64,000 nt of DNA from DASQZK01 sp963732905. GTDB taxonomy: Bacteria; Bacteroidota; Bacteroidia; Bacteroidales; GCA-2748055. Shown here piece after piece: positions 56,101 to 64,000 of the stretch (its first letter is position 1; each line of letters starts with the position of its first letter). Location of the stretch: positions 264,822-328,821 of the forward strand of contig CAVTBM010000007.1 of the NCBI GenBank assembly GCA_963732905.1. Direction: 5' to 3'. The notes beneath the pieces were generated by a model that saw only the letters and a program-made list of their open reading frames with translations, was not told the DNA's origin and made no database searches. The position numbers were made by a program, and so were the translations under genes.

Positions 56101-56160
56101 GTGATACCGGTGATGTATATTTTGATGTCGGGGAAGAAGGATAGGAAGTTAGGGAGTTAG
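53104..56160 (+). CDS. RND efflux permease (AcrB/HAE-1 family)
   Basis: A 1018-residue inner-membrane proton-driven drug exporter with 12 membrane helices and two large periplasmic loops. The proton-relay pair DD is in GLVVDDGIVVTENIYKRIERG; helix 4 and helix 10 motifs and the C-terminal GIVTKNGILIVEFANQ are present. It overlaps the adaptor gene by 4 bp. The last five codons and the TAG stop lie inside an 8-bp tandem repeat (GAAGTTAGGGAGTTAG), so the extreme C-terminus is repeat-encoded. The outer channel gene follows after 330 bp of repeats. Confidence 0.95.
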   Translation: MMISDFALKRPVGSIVMSLIIVLLGVVGFKFLGIRLYPAIDPPVISVQTSYTGANAEIIESQITEPLEKTINGIEGVKSITSRSAIGSSSITVEFDLGADLEKAANDVRDKVSQAMRNLPQDINAPPIVTKADANSDPIIYLIAQSRNMNGIELSDYAENVLQEKLQTIPGVSAVFIYGEQKPAMRLWLDPRKMAAYHLTASDVKSALARENVEMPGGKIRGKSTELIVKTYGRLETEEDFNYLILKQSDNQVVRLMDVGEAVLGPQDEESEASINGATGVVLVLIPLPGANDIQIADEFYKRLDQIKETMPAGMDLNIGRDKSIFVRQSVRDVVETLLIAITLVVLIIFLFFRNWVIALRPLIDIPVSLIGTFFVMYIFGFSVNVLTLLGIVLATGLVVDDGIVVTENIYKRIERGMDKWQAAFEGTREIFFAVVSTSLTLAIVFIPVIFLQGFTGRLFREFGIVVASAVLISAFVSLTLTPVLNVKLGGSATHHSRFYNNTEPFFKGMEGLYRRMLSYFIVNKWLAFGILGVCVVLIFALAKILKTELAPLEDHSYVRTYVTAPEGTEYTTTREIIDRIAEKNLDTVPEANYILARYGGGSSASVNSGFIITFLTNPTQRKASQEEIYERLSAYYKTIPDARVIASQEPTISTAFGRGLPVQFVLQNLDFEKLREVLPKFLDDAQNSPVFSNVDVDLKFNKPELNIWVDRLKATSLGVNERDVADALDYAFSGSRYGYFLRNNKQYYVIGQVAREDRDKPADISSLYVHTNTGNMIQLDNLVKIEESSNPPTLYHYNRYKSATVSATLSRGMTLGDGITEMRRIADKELDNTFTTALSGPSRDFEESSSNISFALILALLLVYLILAAQFESFRDPFIIMLTVPMAVAGALLSLWITGQTLNIFSEIGMILLIGIVTKNGILIVEFANQKQRAGMIKRVAAFEAASSRFRPILMTSLATIFGALPIAFALGAGASSRVPLGIVVVGGLLFSLLLTLFVIPVMYILMSGKKDRKLGS

Positions 56161-56185
56161 GGATTGAGGGATTAAGGGATTGAGT
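56144..56185 (+). repeat. 8-bp tandem array at the permease 3' end
   Basis: GAAGTTAG, GGAGTTAG, GGATTGAG and GGATTAAG units begin inside the RND permease gene, supply its stop codon and continue for about 25 bp. Confidence 0.85.
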
Positions 56186-56489
56186 GGGAAAGGCGATAAT
56201 CTTTGATAATTGTGAAAATCTGTGTAATCTGTGGTGAAACAGAATCATGAATTCGGAGACAGAAGAAGGACTTAGTTAATTCTACGGTGGGCTGGGTTTC
56301 CCCTTTAGGGGATCAAGGGGTGAGCGAGGGGAGGAAGATGCAAGGCAAAAGGCGAAAGTGAGGGATTGAAAAGGAAAGGCGATAATCTTTGATAATCTTT
56401 GATAATCTGTGAAAATCTGTGCAATCTGTGGTGAATCTGAAGGCTCTTTTTCGTAGACACCCTTTGTTCAACGAAACAAAAACGATAAG
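56161..56489. other. Repeat-filled gap between RND permease and TolC genes
   Basis: Two direct copies of a roughly 65-bp unit (56176-56240 and 56361-56436; GGAAAGGCGATAATCTTTGA, then AATCTGTGGTGAA) flank one copy of the GGTGGGCTGGG element (56284-56334), which is inverted relative to 35335-35388. No gene present. Confidence 0.8.
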
Positions 56490-57782
56490 ATGAAATTAAA
56501 ACTGTTGCTTATTTTCCTGGTGGTTCATTCCGTCGTAGACGCACAGACACTACTGACGGTGGATGATGCCGTAAGCATAGCTTTGAAGAACAATTATGAT
56601 ATCCTCGTGGCGCGTAATGATGCCGACATCGCCAAAGTAAACAATACCCTTGGCAACGCCGGTATGCTGCCGGAAGTGCAAGTGAGTGGCTCTGGAAATT
56701 ATGAACTCAATACCATACACCAGCAACTGAATAACGGTGGTGAGAACAACTACTCGGGGCACCTCACCTCGGCTTTCAATGCCGGAACTGAACTTTCATG
56801 GACCCTTTTCGACGGCGGCAAAATGTTTGTCACCAAAGATAAGCTGGATGAGATCGAGGCACTCGGCGGGATCCAGTTTAAAAGCCAGGTTCTGCAAACC
56901 ATGTACGATGTGATTTCAGCGTACTACGATGTGGTACGGCAGAAACAGGAACTGAACTCGATAAACGAAGCCATGAATTACAACCATGAGCGGGTCACGA
57001 TAGCCCAGGCCGGCTTTAATGCCGGCTCGATGCTGAAGACCGACCTGCTCCAGGCGAAGATCGATCTGAACGTGGCCATGGAAGATGCCATCAACCAGGA
57101 GGTGGTGATCGACGCAGCTAAAAAAACGCTGAACACATTGCTCGGACAGAAGCCTGAAACTACCTTCGAGGTTTCCGATTCCATTCCGGCAGTTTTTACC
57201 CCCGACAAAGATGAACTGCTTAAAAAAGTCAACGAATCCAACACCGGCATTCTGACCTACCGTAAACAGCTCGATATCGCCCGCCTGGATTTGAAATCAT
57301 GGCAAAAGTCCTATTCACCGGTTTTAAACTTCAGGGCGGGATATTACCTGTCGGGAAGCAACAGTCCTTACGGATCGCTGTTGACAAACAGGACGTACGG
57401 TCCGGGTATCAGCGGAACGATTGCCATCCCCATCTACAGTGCCGGGGAGAACAAAAGGCAGGTGTCAGCAGCAAAGATCCGCATGAGTTCCGCAGATTAC
57501 GATCTTCAGTACGTAACCCTCAGGGTGAATACGGCTTTGCTGAATGCATTCAACGATTTTGAGAACCAGAAACGTCTCCTGAAAATCGAAAGGGAAAACA
57601 AGGAGCTCACCCGGGAAAACCTCGAGATCAGCCTCCAGCGACTCAGGCTCGGCCAGACTACCTCCCTGGAAGTGCACCAGGCTCAGGACGACTTCGTCAA
57701 ATCCAGTACCCGCTTTATTAATTTTGAGTACAGCCTGAAAATTGCCGAAACCAGGCTTAAACAATTGATTGCAGGTCTTTAG
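56490..57782 (+). CDS. TolC family outer-membrane channel of the RND system
   Basis: A 430-residue outer-membrane factor with signal peptide (1-18). It has two OEP repeats with helical hairpins; typical are ALKNNYDILVARNDADIAKVNN and, at the C-terminus, LRLGQTTSLEVHQAQDDFVKSSTRFINFEYSLKIAETRLKQL. It completes the MarR-controlled tripartite pump, though repeats separate it from the permease. A long palindrome starts 6 bp after its stop. Confidence 0.93.
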   Translation: MKLKLLLIFLVVHSVVDAQTLLTVDDAVSIALKNNYDILVARNDADIAKVNNTLGNAGMLPEVQVSGSGNYELNTIHQQLNNGGENNYSGHLTSAFNAGTELSWTLFDGGKMFVTKDKLDEIEALGGIQFKSQVLQTMYDVISAYYDVVRQKQELNSINEAMNYNHERVTIAQAGFNAGSMLKTDLLQAKIDLNVAMEDAINQEVVIDAAKKTLNTLLGQKPETTFEVSDSIPAVFTPDKDELLKKVNESNTGILTYRKQLDIARLDLKSWQKSYSPVLNFRAGYYLSGSNSPYGSLLTNRTYGPGISGTIAIPIYSAGENKRQVSAAKIRMSSADYDLQYVTLRVNTALLNAFNDFENQKRLLKIERENKELTRENLEISLQRLRLGQTTSLEVHQAQDDFVKSSTRFINFEYSLKIAETRLKQLIAGL

Positions 57783-57787
57783 GTCTC

Positions 57788-57881
57788 CCGTATTCAATCT
57801 GTGTTAATCTGCGTAATCTGTGGTGAAACTCTTGAAGAGTTACACCACAGATTACGCAGATTTACACAGATTGAATACGGG
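57788..57881. repeat. Long near-perfect inverted repeat (AATCTGTGGTG family)
   Basis: Two arms of about 47 bp (57788-57834 and 57835-57881) are reverse complements with two mismatches, meeting in almost no loop. The arms contain AATCTGCGTAATCTGTGGTG. It directly follows the TolC stop and may end or stabilise the transcript. Related half elements lie at 56215 and 56410, and a smaller hairpin at 60251-60291. Confidence 0.92.
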
Positions 57882-58079
57882 TAGTGTGTGCCCTGGTACC
57901 GGATAACTCAACTTAGATGATTTTTTAATTTTTCCCCAATAATTAAACCGGATCCAAACGATTTACAGGATTCTTTCTTAACATTGCATATACAAGTCAA
58001 TTCGTCCTTCTGCAAGTAACCAGGGTCTGGTGGAAACCGTCGCGTGACGTTTGCCAGGCCTCAGAAATATAGGAATCAA

Positions 58080-60194
58080 ATGAAATCTCATTCACTGATT
58101 GTACCCTCCCTTGCACTGGCCGCCATGGTTGGCTCCTGCACCGGAGGTAACCGGCCATCCGGAGAAAACGGCCGTAAACAACCCAACATCATATTCATCC
58201 TGACCGATGACATGGGCTATGGTGACGTGGGCGTCCTTTTTCAAAACCAGAGAGCGAAAGCCAACGACAGAAGCGAGCCCTGGGAATTCACGCCAAACCT
58301 TGATGTTCTTGCCGCACAGGGAGCCCTGTTGACACAGCAGTACTGTGCTGCTCCTGTATGTGCGCCTTCGAGGGCTTCAATTCTTACGGGCCTCAGTCAG
58401 GGCCATGCCAACGTGCGTGACAACCAGTTCGACAAAGCCCTGGCAGATAATTACACCATGCCTTCGACGTTACGGGATGCAGGGTATTCTACTGCAGCCA
58501 TCGGTAAGTACGGTCTGCAGGGCGATGACCGCTGGGATACAAACGGCTCCCTGTGGCCGGCCCGGCCGCTTAATCGGGGCTTCGATTATTTCCTGGGGTA
58601 TATGCGACACGTCGACGGGCATGAACATTATCCGAAAGAAGGACTGTACGACGGAGCGAAACAGGTATGGGAAGATACCACCGAAATCTCAGCAGGTCTC
58701 GACAAATGCTATACCGCTGATTTATGGACAGCTGCCGCCAAACGATGGATCGTGCAGCATGAACAGGGCAAAGACTCCAAAAAGCCCTTCTTTATGTACC
58801 TGGCATACGATACGCCGCATGCCGTCCTGGAATTGCCTACGCAGGCCTATCCTGACGGCGGTGGATTAAAAGGAGGCATGCAGTGGCTGGGGCAACCCGG
58901 ACACATGATCAGCACTGCTTCAGATACTATCGACAGCTGGGTACACCCTGATTACGCGAAGGCTACCTGGGATGATGATCACGATCCATCCACACCAGAA
59001 GTCCCCTGGCCTGACGTTTATAAGCGTTATGCTACGGCTACCCGCCGCATCGACCAGGCCGTCGGTGATATCGTTCAACTCCTGAAAGACCTGCATATCG
59101 ACGAGAATACCCTCATTGTATTTACCTCCGATAACGGGCCGTCGAGGGAATCCTATCTCCCCAAAGAGTACCGGCCAAATACTCCTGATTTCTTCAACAG
59201 CTTCGGACCTTTCGACGGTATCAAACGCGACTGCTGGGAAGGCGGCGTGCGTATGCCCGTGATCGCCTGGTGGCCCGGACATATCTCTTCCGGAAAAGAG
59301 ATAACCACCCCGGGGGCTTCATACGACTGGGCACCTACCTTCCTGGATGCCGCCGGATTTCCTGCTCCGGCAATCATGGACGGAATCTCCCTTCTTCCCG
59401 AGCTGACGGGGGACGGCAACCAGCGTAGCCAGGTGGTGTACGTGGAATATTTCGTTAACGGGAAGACTCCTGCATACGAGGAGTTCAGCCCGCTTCACCG
59501 GGGGCGGACACGCAACCAGATGCAGGTCATCAGGACCGGTGACCTGCTGGGAGTGAGGTATGATATCAAGTCGGCCGGTGATGATTTTGAAATTTACAAT
59601 GTGGTCAACGATCCGCAGGAGATCCATAATCTGGCAGGTGAGCCGGGCATGGATACTCTCCAGGTGTGGATGAAGGCCCGCACTCTGCAGATGCGCCGGC
59701 CCAATGCATCCGCACCAAGGCCGTATGACAGTATTCCGGTACCGGCAGTTAATCCCCGGAACACCGGAAAAGGTATTGTATGGCATGCATACAGCGGCGA
59801 ATACCCCTGGGTTCCCGGCATGTCAGCTATGCAGGACACGGCATCGGGAACGGCACCGGCACCTGACGGCAAAGCCATTGTGAAGGCAGGATCACTCCTG
59901 GTATCGTTTGAGGGTTTTCTGAACATTCCCGCCGACGGCACCTATACCTTCTATCTCAGCTCAAACAGCGGCGCAGTGATGCGGATACACGATGCCACTA
60001 TCATCGATGCGGATTATAACTATACGCCCGGCGATGAACGCCAGGGTAGCATTATACTGAAAGCCGGCCTGCATCCGTTCCGGATCAGCTACCAGGGACA
60101 GGAATCGGTGAAACCTTTCCTGGACCTGGAATGGAGTTCGGTGGGCATGATTAAGGCACGGATTCCTGAGGAAATTTTCTGTCATGCCCTGTAA
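58080..60194 (+). CDS. Sulfatase (arylsulfatase type) with C-terminal PA14-like domain
   Basis: A 704-residue lipoprotein (AMVGSC, Cys20). The formylglycine site is C94 in CAPSRAS, with calcium-binding DD at 43-44, GKYGLQG, and SDNGPSRE as the later metal/substrate motif. The last 120 residues (FLNIPADGTYTFYLSSNSGAVMRI) form a PA14-like lectin domain, probably for glycan binding. It removes sulfate esters from a polysaccharide. The ATG at 58080 has AGGAA upstream and gives a clean lipoprotein signal; a GTG 36 bases earlier was rejected. A maturase is not in the window. Confidence 0.92.
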   Translation: MKSHSLIVPSLALAAMVGSCTGGNRPSGENGRKQPNIIFILTDDMGYGDVGVLFQNQRAKANDRSEPWEFTPNLDVLAAQGALLTQQYCAAPVCAPSRASILTGLSQGHANVRDNQFDKALADNYTMPSTLRDAGYSTAAIGKYGLQGDDRWDTNGSLWPARPLNRGFDYFLGYMRHVDGHEHYPKEGLYDGAKQVWEDTTEISAGLDKCYTADLWTAAAKRWIVQHEQGKDSKKPFFMYLAYDTPHAVLELPTQAYPDGGGLKGGMQWLGQPGHMISTASDTIDSWVHPDYAKATWDDDHDPSTPEVPWPDVYKRYATATRRIDQAVGDIVQLLKDLHIDENTLIVFTSDNGPSRESYLPKEYRPNTPDFFNSFGPFDGIKRDCWEGGVRMPVIAWWPGHISSGKEITTPGASYDWAPTFLDAAGFPAPAIMDGISLLPELTGDGNQRSQVVYVEYFVNGKTPAYEEFSPLHRGRTRNQMQVIRTGDLLGVRYDIKSAGDDFEIYNVVNDPQEIHNLAGEPGMDTLQVWMKARTLQMRRPNASAPRPYDSIPVPAVNPRNTGKGIVWHAYSGEYPWVPGMSAMQDTASGTAPAPDGKAIVKAGSLLVSFEGFLNIPADGTYTFYLSSNSGAVMRIHDATIIDADYNYTPGDERQGSIILKAGLHPFRISYQGQESVKPFLDLEWSSVGMIKARIPEEIFCHAL

Positions 60195-60250
60195 GTTTTA
60201 AAGATGCATGCAGTACTATCTTCTTTTTCTTAATCTGTGTAAATCTCTGT

Positions 60251-60291
60251 AATCTGTGGTGAAATCTCTTCAAAGCGATGCACCACAGATT
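60251..60291. repeat. AATCTGTGGTG hairpin after the first sulfatase
   Basis: AATCTGTGGTG (60251-60261) and CACCACAGATT (60281-60291) pair perfectly over 11 bp. It lies about 55 bp after the sulfatase stop and belongs to the same family as 57788-57881. Confidence 0.8.
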
Positions 60292-60339
60292 CGTTTAAAT
60301 TATATAACCGGTTGCTGGATCCCATAATCTGAAACTGCC

Positions 60340-62277
60340 ATGAACTCTTCCTTCCGGCCTTTTGCTCCGTCGCTCAGCCGTTCCCTGGGGATCACCCTGG
60401 GACTGACGGTCGCGTTGTTTTCCTGCAGCAAACAGGAACCTCCTAAGCCGAATATACTGTGGATCACCATCGAGGATACCTCGCCGCAGTTCGTGGGCTG
60501 TTACGGCAATCCCGATGCCCGCACGCCGGTGATCGACCGGCTGGCGGCAGAAGGTGTTCGCTTTACCAACGCCTTCTCCACAGGTACAGTGTGTTCTCCC
60601 AGCCGTACGGCCATCATCACCGGCGTGAAGACTTACAAGACGGGAACAGGTAACCACCGCAGCAAATATCCCATACCCGGTTTCATGAAAGGCTTTCCTT
60701 ACTACCTGCAGCAAGCCGGCTATTTTACCTCCAACAACAAGAAGACCGACTACAACGTCGCCAACGAGAAGGACTATATCCGGGAAGCCTGGAACGAAAG
60801 CTCGGGAGATGCCGGCTGGTGGCACCGGAAAGCCGGACAGCCGTTTTTTGCCGTGTTCAACTTCATGGATTCGCACCAGTCAAGGACCATGACCGAATCG
60901 TACTCCTGGTACCTGGAAAATGTGCTGGATAAGCTGCCGGAGAATGAACGCATCAGTGATACAGCTTTTCAGATGCCCCCGTTTTACCATGACAGTCCGG
61001 AGATGCGGAAACAGTTTGCCCGGGTCTACAACTCTATAAAGCTCACCGACGATGAGATCGGGGCATTGCTGGACCGGCTGGATAAAGACCATCTGCGCAA
61101 CAGCACCATCATCTTTTTCTATGCCGATCACGGCGAAGGCGAACCGAGAGGCAAGACCAACGGTATCAACCTGGGCTACCGGGTACCCTTCGTGATCTGG
61201 ATCCCCGACATGTACAAAGGCCTTTCACCCTGGGGCACCGGCGGAGTGGTGACAGACGAGCTTGTCGACTTCGAAGACCTGGCGCCTACGGTGATCAGCC
61301 TGGCCGGGGGCGTGGTGCCGGATTATATGAAAGGCCGGATCCTGATGGGGAAGGACCGTTCGAAACCAACCGACCACCTGGTCCTGTCTGAGGACCGCTC
61401 CGACAACGGCATCGACATGGTCCTTTCTGTGACTGACGGAAGATATATGTATTCGCGGAATTTCATGCCCTTCATGCCCGAAGCCAGATATATCCGTTAC
61501 ATGGAGATTGGGGAGATCAAACAACAGATGCGGCACGACCTTGCTTCAGGAAAGCTCGATCCGTTGCAGAAAAGCCTGTTCGAACCACGTCCGGCAGAGT
61601 TTCTGTTCGACATACAGAACGATATCTGGGAGACGCACAACCTGGTGAACGATCCCGCCTCACAGCTGGTGCTGGACCATATGCGCAGTCAGCTTGCAGG
61701 CGAGGTGCTGGATTCACGCGATGTCATGTTCCTGCCCGAATTTGAGATCGCGAACCTTTCGGATACTACCACAGCCTATGAATATCGCTTAGATGATCAG
61801 AGGTACCCGGTGGAAACCATCTGGCTGGCCGCCTCGCTGTCGGGGAAAAGGGGAGAGGCTTTTTCCGCGGAACAGGCCGGGTGGCTTAAGAACAATAATA
61901 AAATTGTCCGTTACTGGGCAGCCCTTGGCCTGAGGTCGCAGGACAGCACAGTGCTGCAAAGTTACAGGAATGAATTAACGAAAGCCATGGATGATCCTTA
62001 TCCACCGGCAGCCATCACCGCCGCGGCAATAAATTATGGCGTATTTGGCAGTAGCGATGCTGAAGTCAGGTTAAAGTCATGGTGTCTGAACGACAACAAT
62101 TTCCTGGCACTGATGGCCGTGAACTATCTGATCTATGCACGGGATAAGGCACCATTCGTTGAGACGGTCAGAAAATCCCATGACATGAAGAACAGGGACT
62201 ACAACGTGAAGGCGGCGTGCATGGATTTCCTGGGCAGCCTGGGGCTGGTGCCGAATAATACCGGTTACCGGGAATAG
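60340..62277 (+). CDS. Sulfatase (N-sulfoglucosamine sulfohydrolase-like), lipoprotein
   Basis: A 645-residue sulfatase with lipoprotein signal (ALFSC, Cys29). The formylglycine site is C85 in CSPSRT; ED at 45-46 replaces the usual DD; FFYADHGEGEPRGKTNG is the second metal/substrate block. The arrangement resembles heparan N-sulfatase-like members. The last 150 residues look like a HEAT-like helical tail. It is about 145 bp downstream of the first sulfatase, and both probably act on one sulfated glycan. Confidence 0.92.
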   Translation: MNSSFRPFAPSLSRSLGITLGLTVALFSCSKQEPPKPNILWITIEDTSPQFVGCYGNPDARTPVIDRLAAEGVRFTNAFSTGTVCSPSRTAIITGVKTYKTGTGNHRSKYPIPGFMKGFPYYLQQAGYFTSNNKKTDYNVANEKDYIREAWNESSGDAGWWHRKAGQPFFAVFNFMDSHQSRTMTESYSWYLENVLDKLPENERISDTAFQMPPFYHDSPEMRKQFARVYNSIKLTDDEIGALLDRLDKDHLRNSTIIFFYADHGEGEPRGKTNGINLGYRVPFVIWIPDMYKGLSPWGTGGVVTDELVDFEDLAPTVISLAGGVVPDYMKGRILMGKDRSKPTDHLVLSEDRSDNGIDMVLSVTDGRYMYSRNFMPFMPEARYIRYMEIGEIKQQMRHDLASGKLDPLQKSLFEPRPAEFLFDIQNDIWETHNLVNDPASQLVLDHMRSQLAGEVLDSRDVMFLPEFEIANLSDTTTAYEYRLDDQRYPVETIWLAASLSGKRGEAFSAEQAGWLKNNNKIVRYWAALGLRSQDSTVLQSYRNELTKAMDDPYPPAAITAAAINYGVFGSSDAEVRLKSWCLNDNNFLALMAVNYLIYARDKAPFVETVRKSHDMKNRDYNVKAACMDFLGSLGLVPNNTGYRE

Positions 62278-62340
62278 CAAGGAATGAACGCCTTCCGGGA
62301 ATAATGCTGATATAAGGTTGATTTAAAGCCTGAGTTCATT

Positions 62341-63927
62341 TCATTCCGCCACAAAGTAAGGCAGCGTTTCCAGGCCTGCCTTCACCTCAATGGTTTTGCC
62401 TCCCCGGTAAATCTTCCCTGCTGCGTCTTTCCATCTTCCCTTCGGAAGAACGACCTTCCGTACATCCGCATTCTTTTCGACCACGGGTGCAACAAGGATC
62501 TTGTCGCCGAGGAAAAACTGGTCATTCACGGCCGCATATCCCTGGTGCGGGTAAACATATTCCATGGTACGCACGATAGGTTCGCCGGTTTTAGCCGATT
62601 CCCGGGCCAGCTTGAGGATCAGGGGTGTGAACTCACGGCGGATCTCAACGGCACGATGAACGGCTTGCAGGTGGGCTGCATCGAGGATCCGCCAGGGGGC
62701 CACGGAAAACTGCATCATGGGCATCATGGCATGGCATTGGGCGGAACGGACGATGAGGTCCTGGTCGATGGTGTTCCCGGGAAGGAAGGAAGTGAATTCC
62801 CCTCCGCCGATCATGTCTGGACAGGTGAACGTATACCCCGATAGCCCCTCTACCAGGATGTCGGGGATGAGTTTGTTGAGATCTTCCCAGTTATGGGCTT
62901 TGTCCCTGAGGCGGTTAACCAGCGGCTGTCCTCCCATTTTCCACATGGCGCGGTATTCGTTCAGGGGATAACTCAGACCGATTTTCGCGTATTCCATGCA
63001 TTGTTCCTGGGGGCTTGCCGGATGGCCGTGGGAGAACACGTTTTCATAATGTTCAAAGTCACCGGCGTCGAATTTAAATCCATCGACGTGGAATTGGTTT
63101 TGAAGGTTGTCCAGCTGTTCCCTGAACCACGACCGGGTTTTTGGGTCGGAGAGGTCGAGCAGTCCGCTGGCCCCGTTCCACCACCTGACGATGGCTGCCT
63201 GGCCGCTGCTGTCTTCGAGGAGCATCTTTTTTGCCTCCAGGAAGCGGTAGACATCACAGTCGGGGCTCACCATGGGACAGACCCAGAGCATGACCTTGAA
63301 GCCCATCTGGTGAAGGGAATCGATCATGGCCTTCGGGTTCGGAAACCGCCCGGGATGGAAGTTCCATTTCCCGTAATCTTCCTGCCAGTTGTCGTCGATC
63401 ATCAGCACGCCGGGAGGGAAGCCGTTGGAGATGATCTTCCGGGCGTAGCGCATGATGTCCGCCTGATTCTGGTCGTACATCAGTTCGATCCACGTGTTGT
63501 ACTGTGGTGCGGTGAAGAGCAGTTCATCGGGCATCTTGCCGGAGGGAGGGAAGTATGTCTTCGATGCATAAAGGAAGGCCTCCCTGAGGTTTTGTCCCGG
63601 ATGGGAATACTGTACCGATGCTTTCTCAGATATGACACTTAGGGTATCGTGATTCATTCTGATCACGCATGGATCGTCTGACCATATAACCTCACCCCTA
63701 TCAGAGAGGAGGAGCGGTTGCACCTGGTTCCCGTAGTTGCTGCTGAGGTCGGCGGTATAGCCGTTTTTAACGGGCATTAATTCACCCTGGTTGATGACGC
63801 CGGTCCACCAGGCATCATCCTGTTTTTGCAAAATAATGACTTTTTCAGTTTTTTGCTGTGCAGATGTAATTTGTGTTATTACCAGGATCAGAGAACATAG
63901 TTGTCCGATGAAAAAACGAATTTTCAT
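62341..63927 (-). CDS. Glycoside hydrolase family 31 enzyme
   Basis: A 528-residue exported enzyme with signal peptide (1-23, ITSAQQ). GH31 markers: GVLMIDDNWQEDYGKWNF, the nucleophile Asp287 in FKFDAGD and the acid/base Asp371 in CPDMIGGGE, then MPMMQFSVAPWRIL. Family members are alpha-glucosidases, alpha-xylosidases and alpha-galactosidase-like enzymes; this short form cannot be assigned. It is convergent with the sulfatase pair, with a 63-bp gap, so it likely belongs to the same glycan-degrading locus. Confidence 0.88.
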   Translation of the reverse strand: MKIRFFIGQLCSLILVITQITSAQQKTEKVIILQKQDDAWWTGVINQGELMPVKNGYTADLSSNYGNQVQPLLLSDRGEVIWSDDPCVIRMNHDTLSVISEKASVQYSHPGQNLREAFLYASKTYFPPSGKMPDELLFTAPQYNTWIELMYDQNQADIMRYARKIISNGFPPGVLMIDDNWQEDYGKWNFHPGRFPNPKAMIDSLHQMGFKVMLWVCPMVSPDCDVYRFLEAKKMLLEDSSGQAAIVRWWNGASGLLDLSDPKTRSWFREQLDNLQNQFHVDGFKFDAGDFEHYENVFSHGHPASPQEQCMEYAKIGLSYPLNEYRAMWKMGGQPLVNRLRDKAHNWEDLNKLIPDILVEGLSGYTFTCPDMIGGGEFTSFLPGNTIDQDLIVRSAQCHAMMPMMQFSVAPWRILDAAHLQAVHRAVEIRREFTPLILKLARESAKTGEPIVRTMEYVYPHQGYAAVNDQFFLGDKILVAPVVEKNADVRKVVLPKGRWKDAAGKIYRGGKTIEVKAGLETLPYFVAE

Positions 63928-64000
63928 ATACGTAAATTAAGATGATTTAATATACAAGACCTAATCGGACAAATTAATTAAATTTTTTGATGGATTGACC

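Overview
The window looks like chromosomal DNA from an environmental member of the Bacteroidota, most likely Bacteroidales or a close relative. The evidence is a SusC/SusD pair, proteins with type IX secretion (T9SS) PNPF-type C-terminal sorting domains, DUF1573 and TlpA/DUF4369 proteins, TAnnTTTG-like promoter boxes and weak Shine-Dalgarno signals. No rRNA, tRNA, CRISPR array or phage gene was seen.

Layout. 0-10.4 kb: a TPR/SpoIIE-type phosphatase cut by the left edge, a TlpA-like thioredoxin, MeaB GTPase, a double-DUF1573 protein, a large outer-membrane fusion (dead peptidase, TolB-like propeller, Omp85-like barrel), a half-size TauE/SafE protein and an M20 amidohydrolase. 10.5-20.7 kb: a stress and redox neighbourhood (8Fe ferredoxin, beta-hydroxyacid dehydrogenase, Dps, HdeD, DsrE, two lipoproteins, cupin, SDR, pterin dehydratase, Cu-Zn SOD, azurin-like cupredoxin). 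21-28.9 kb: SusC/SusD, a decayed gene, a secreted alpha/beta hydrolase, a cupin and an MDR reductase. 29-33.8 kb: a frameshifted TetR regulator with an HlyD-EmrB-TolC efflux operon. 33.9-35.3 kb: a complete IS256-family element with a target-site duplication. 35.6-42.1 kb: an AT-richer island of T9SS-type secreted proteins bounded by a 23-bp direct repeat. 42.5-49.9 kb: a pentose phosphate cluster (tkt, rpiB, tal, HAD, gnd, zwf). 50.1-57.8 kb: OsmC, an aldo/keto reductase, and MarR with an RND-type tripartite pump. 58-64 kb: two sulfatases and a GH31 glycosidase, probably part of a sulfated-glycan utilisation locus.

The most unusual feature is a network of intergenic repeats: 7-, 8- and 16-bp tandem arrays plus dispersed elements of about 50-65 bp. 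They tend to begin at or just after stop codons, and some supply the stop codon. They occur as purine-rich forms on the sense strand of the upstream gene and as reverse-complement forms further on, so several intergenic regions could fold into long hairpins. The IS256 element sits between the arms of one such inverted repeat. Two arrays and a 23-bp direct repeat frame the secreted-protein island, which also holds a chimeric gene remnant.

Starts were chosen by signal peptides, Shine-Dalgarno-like sequences and family length. Functions come from motifs read by eye; no database search was run.
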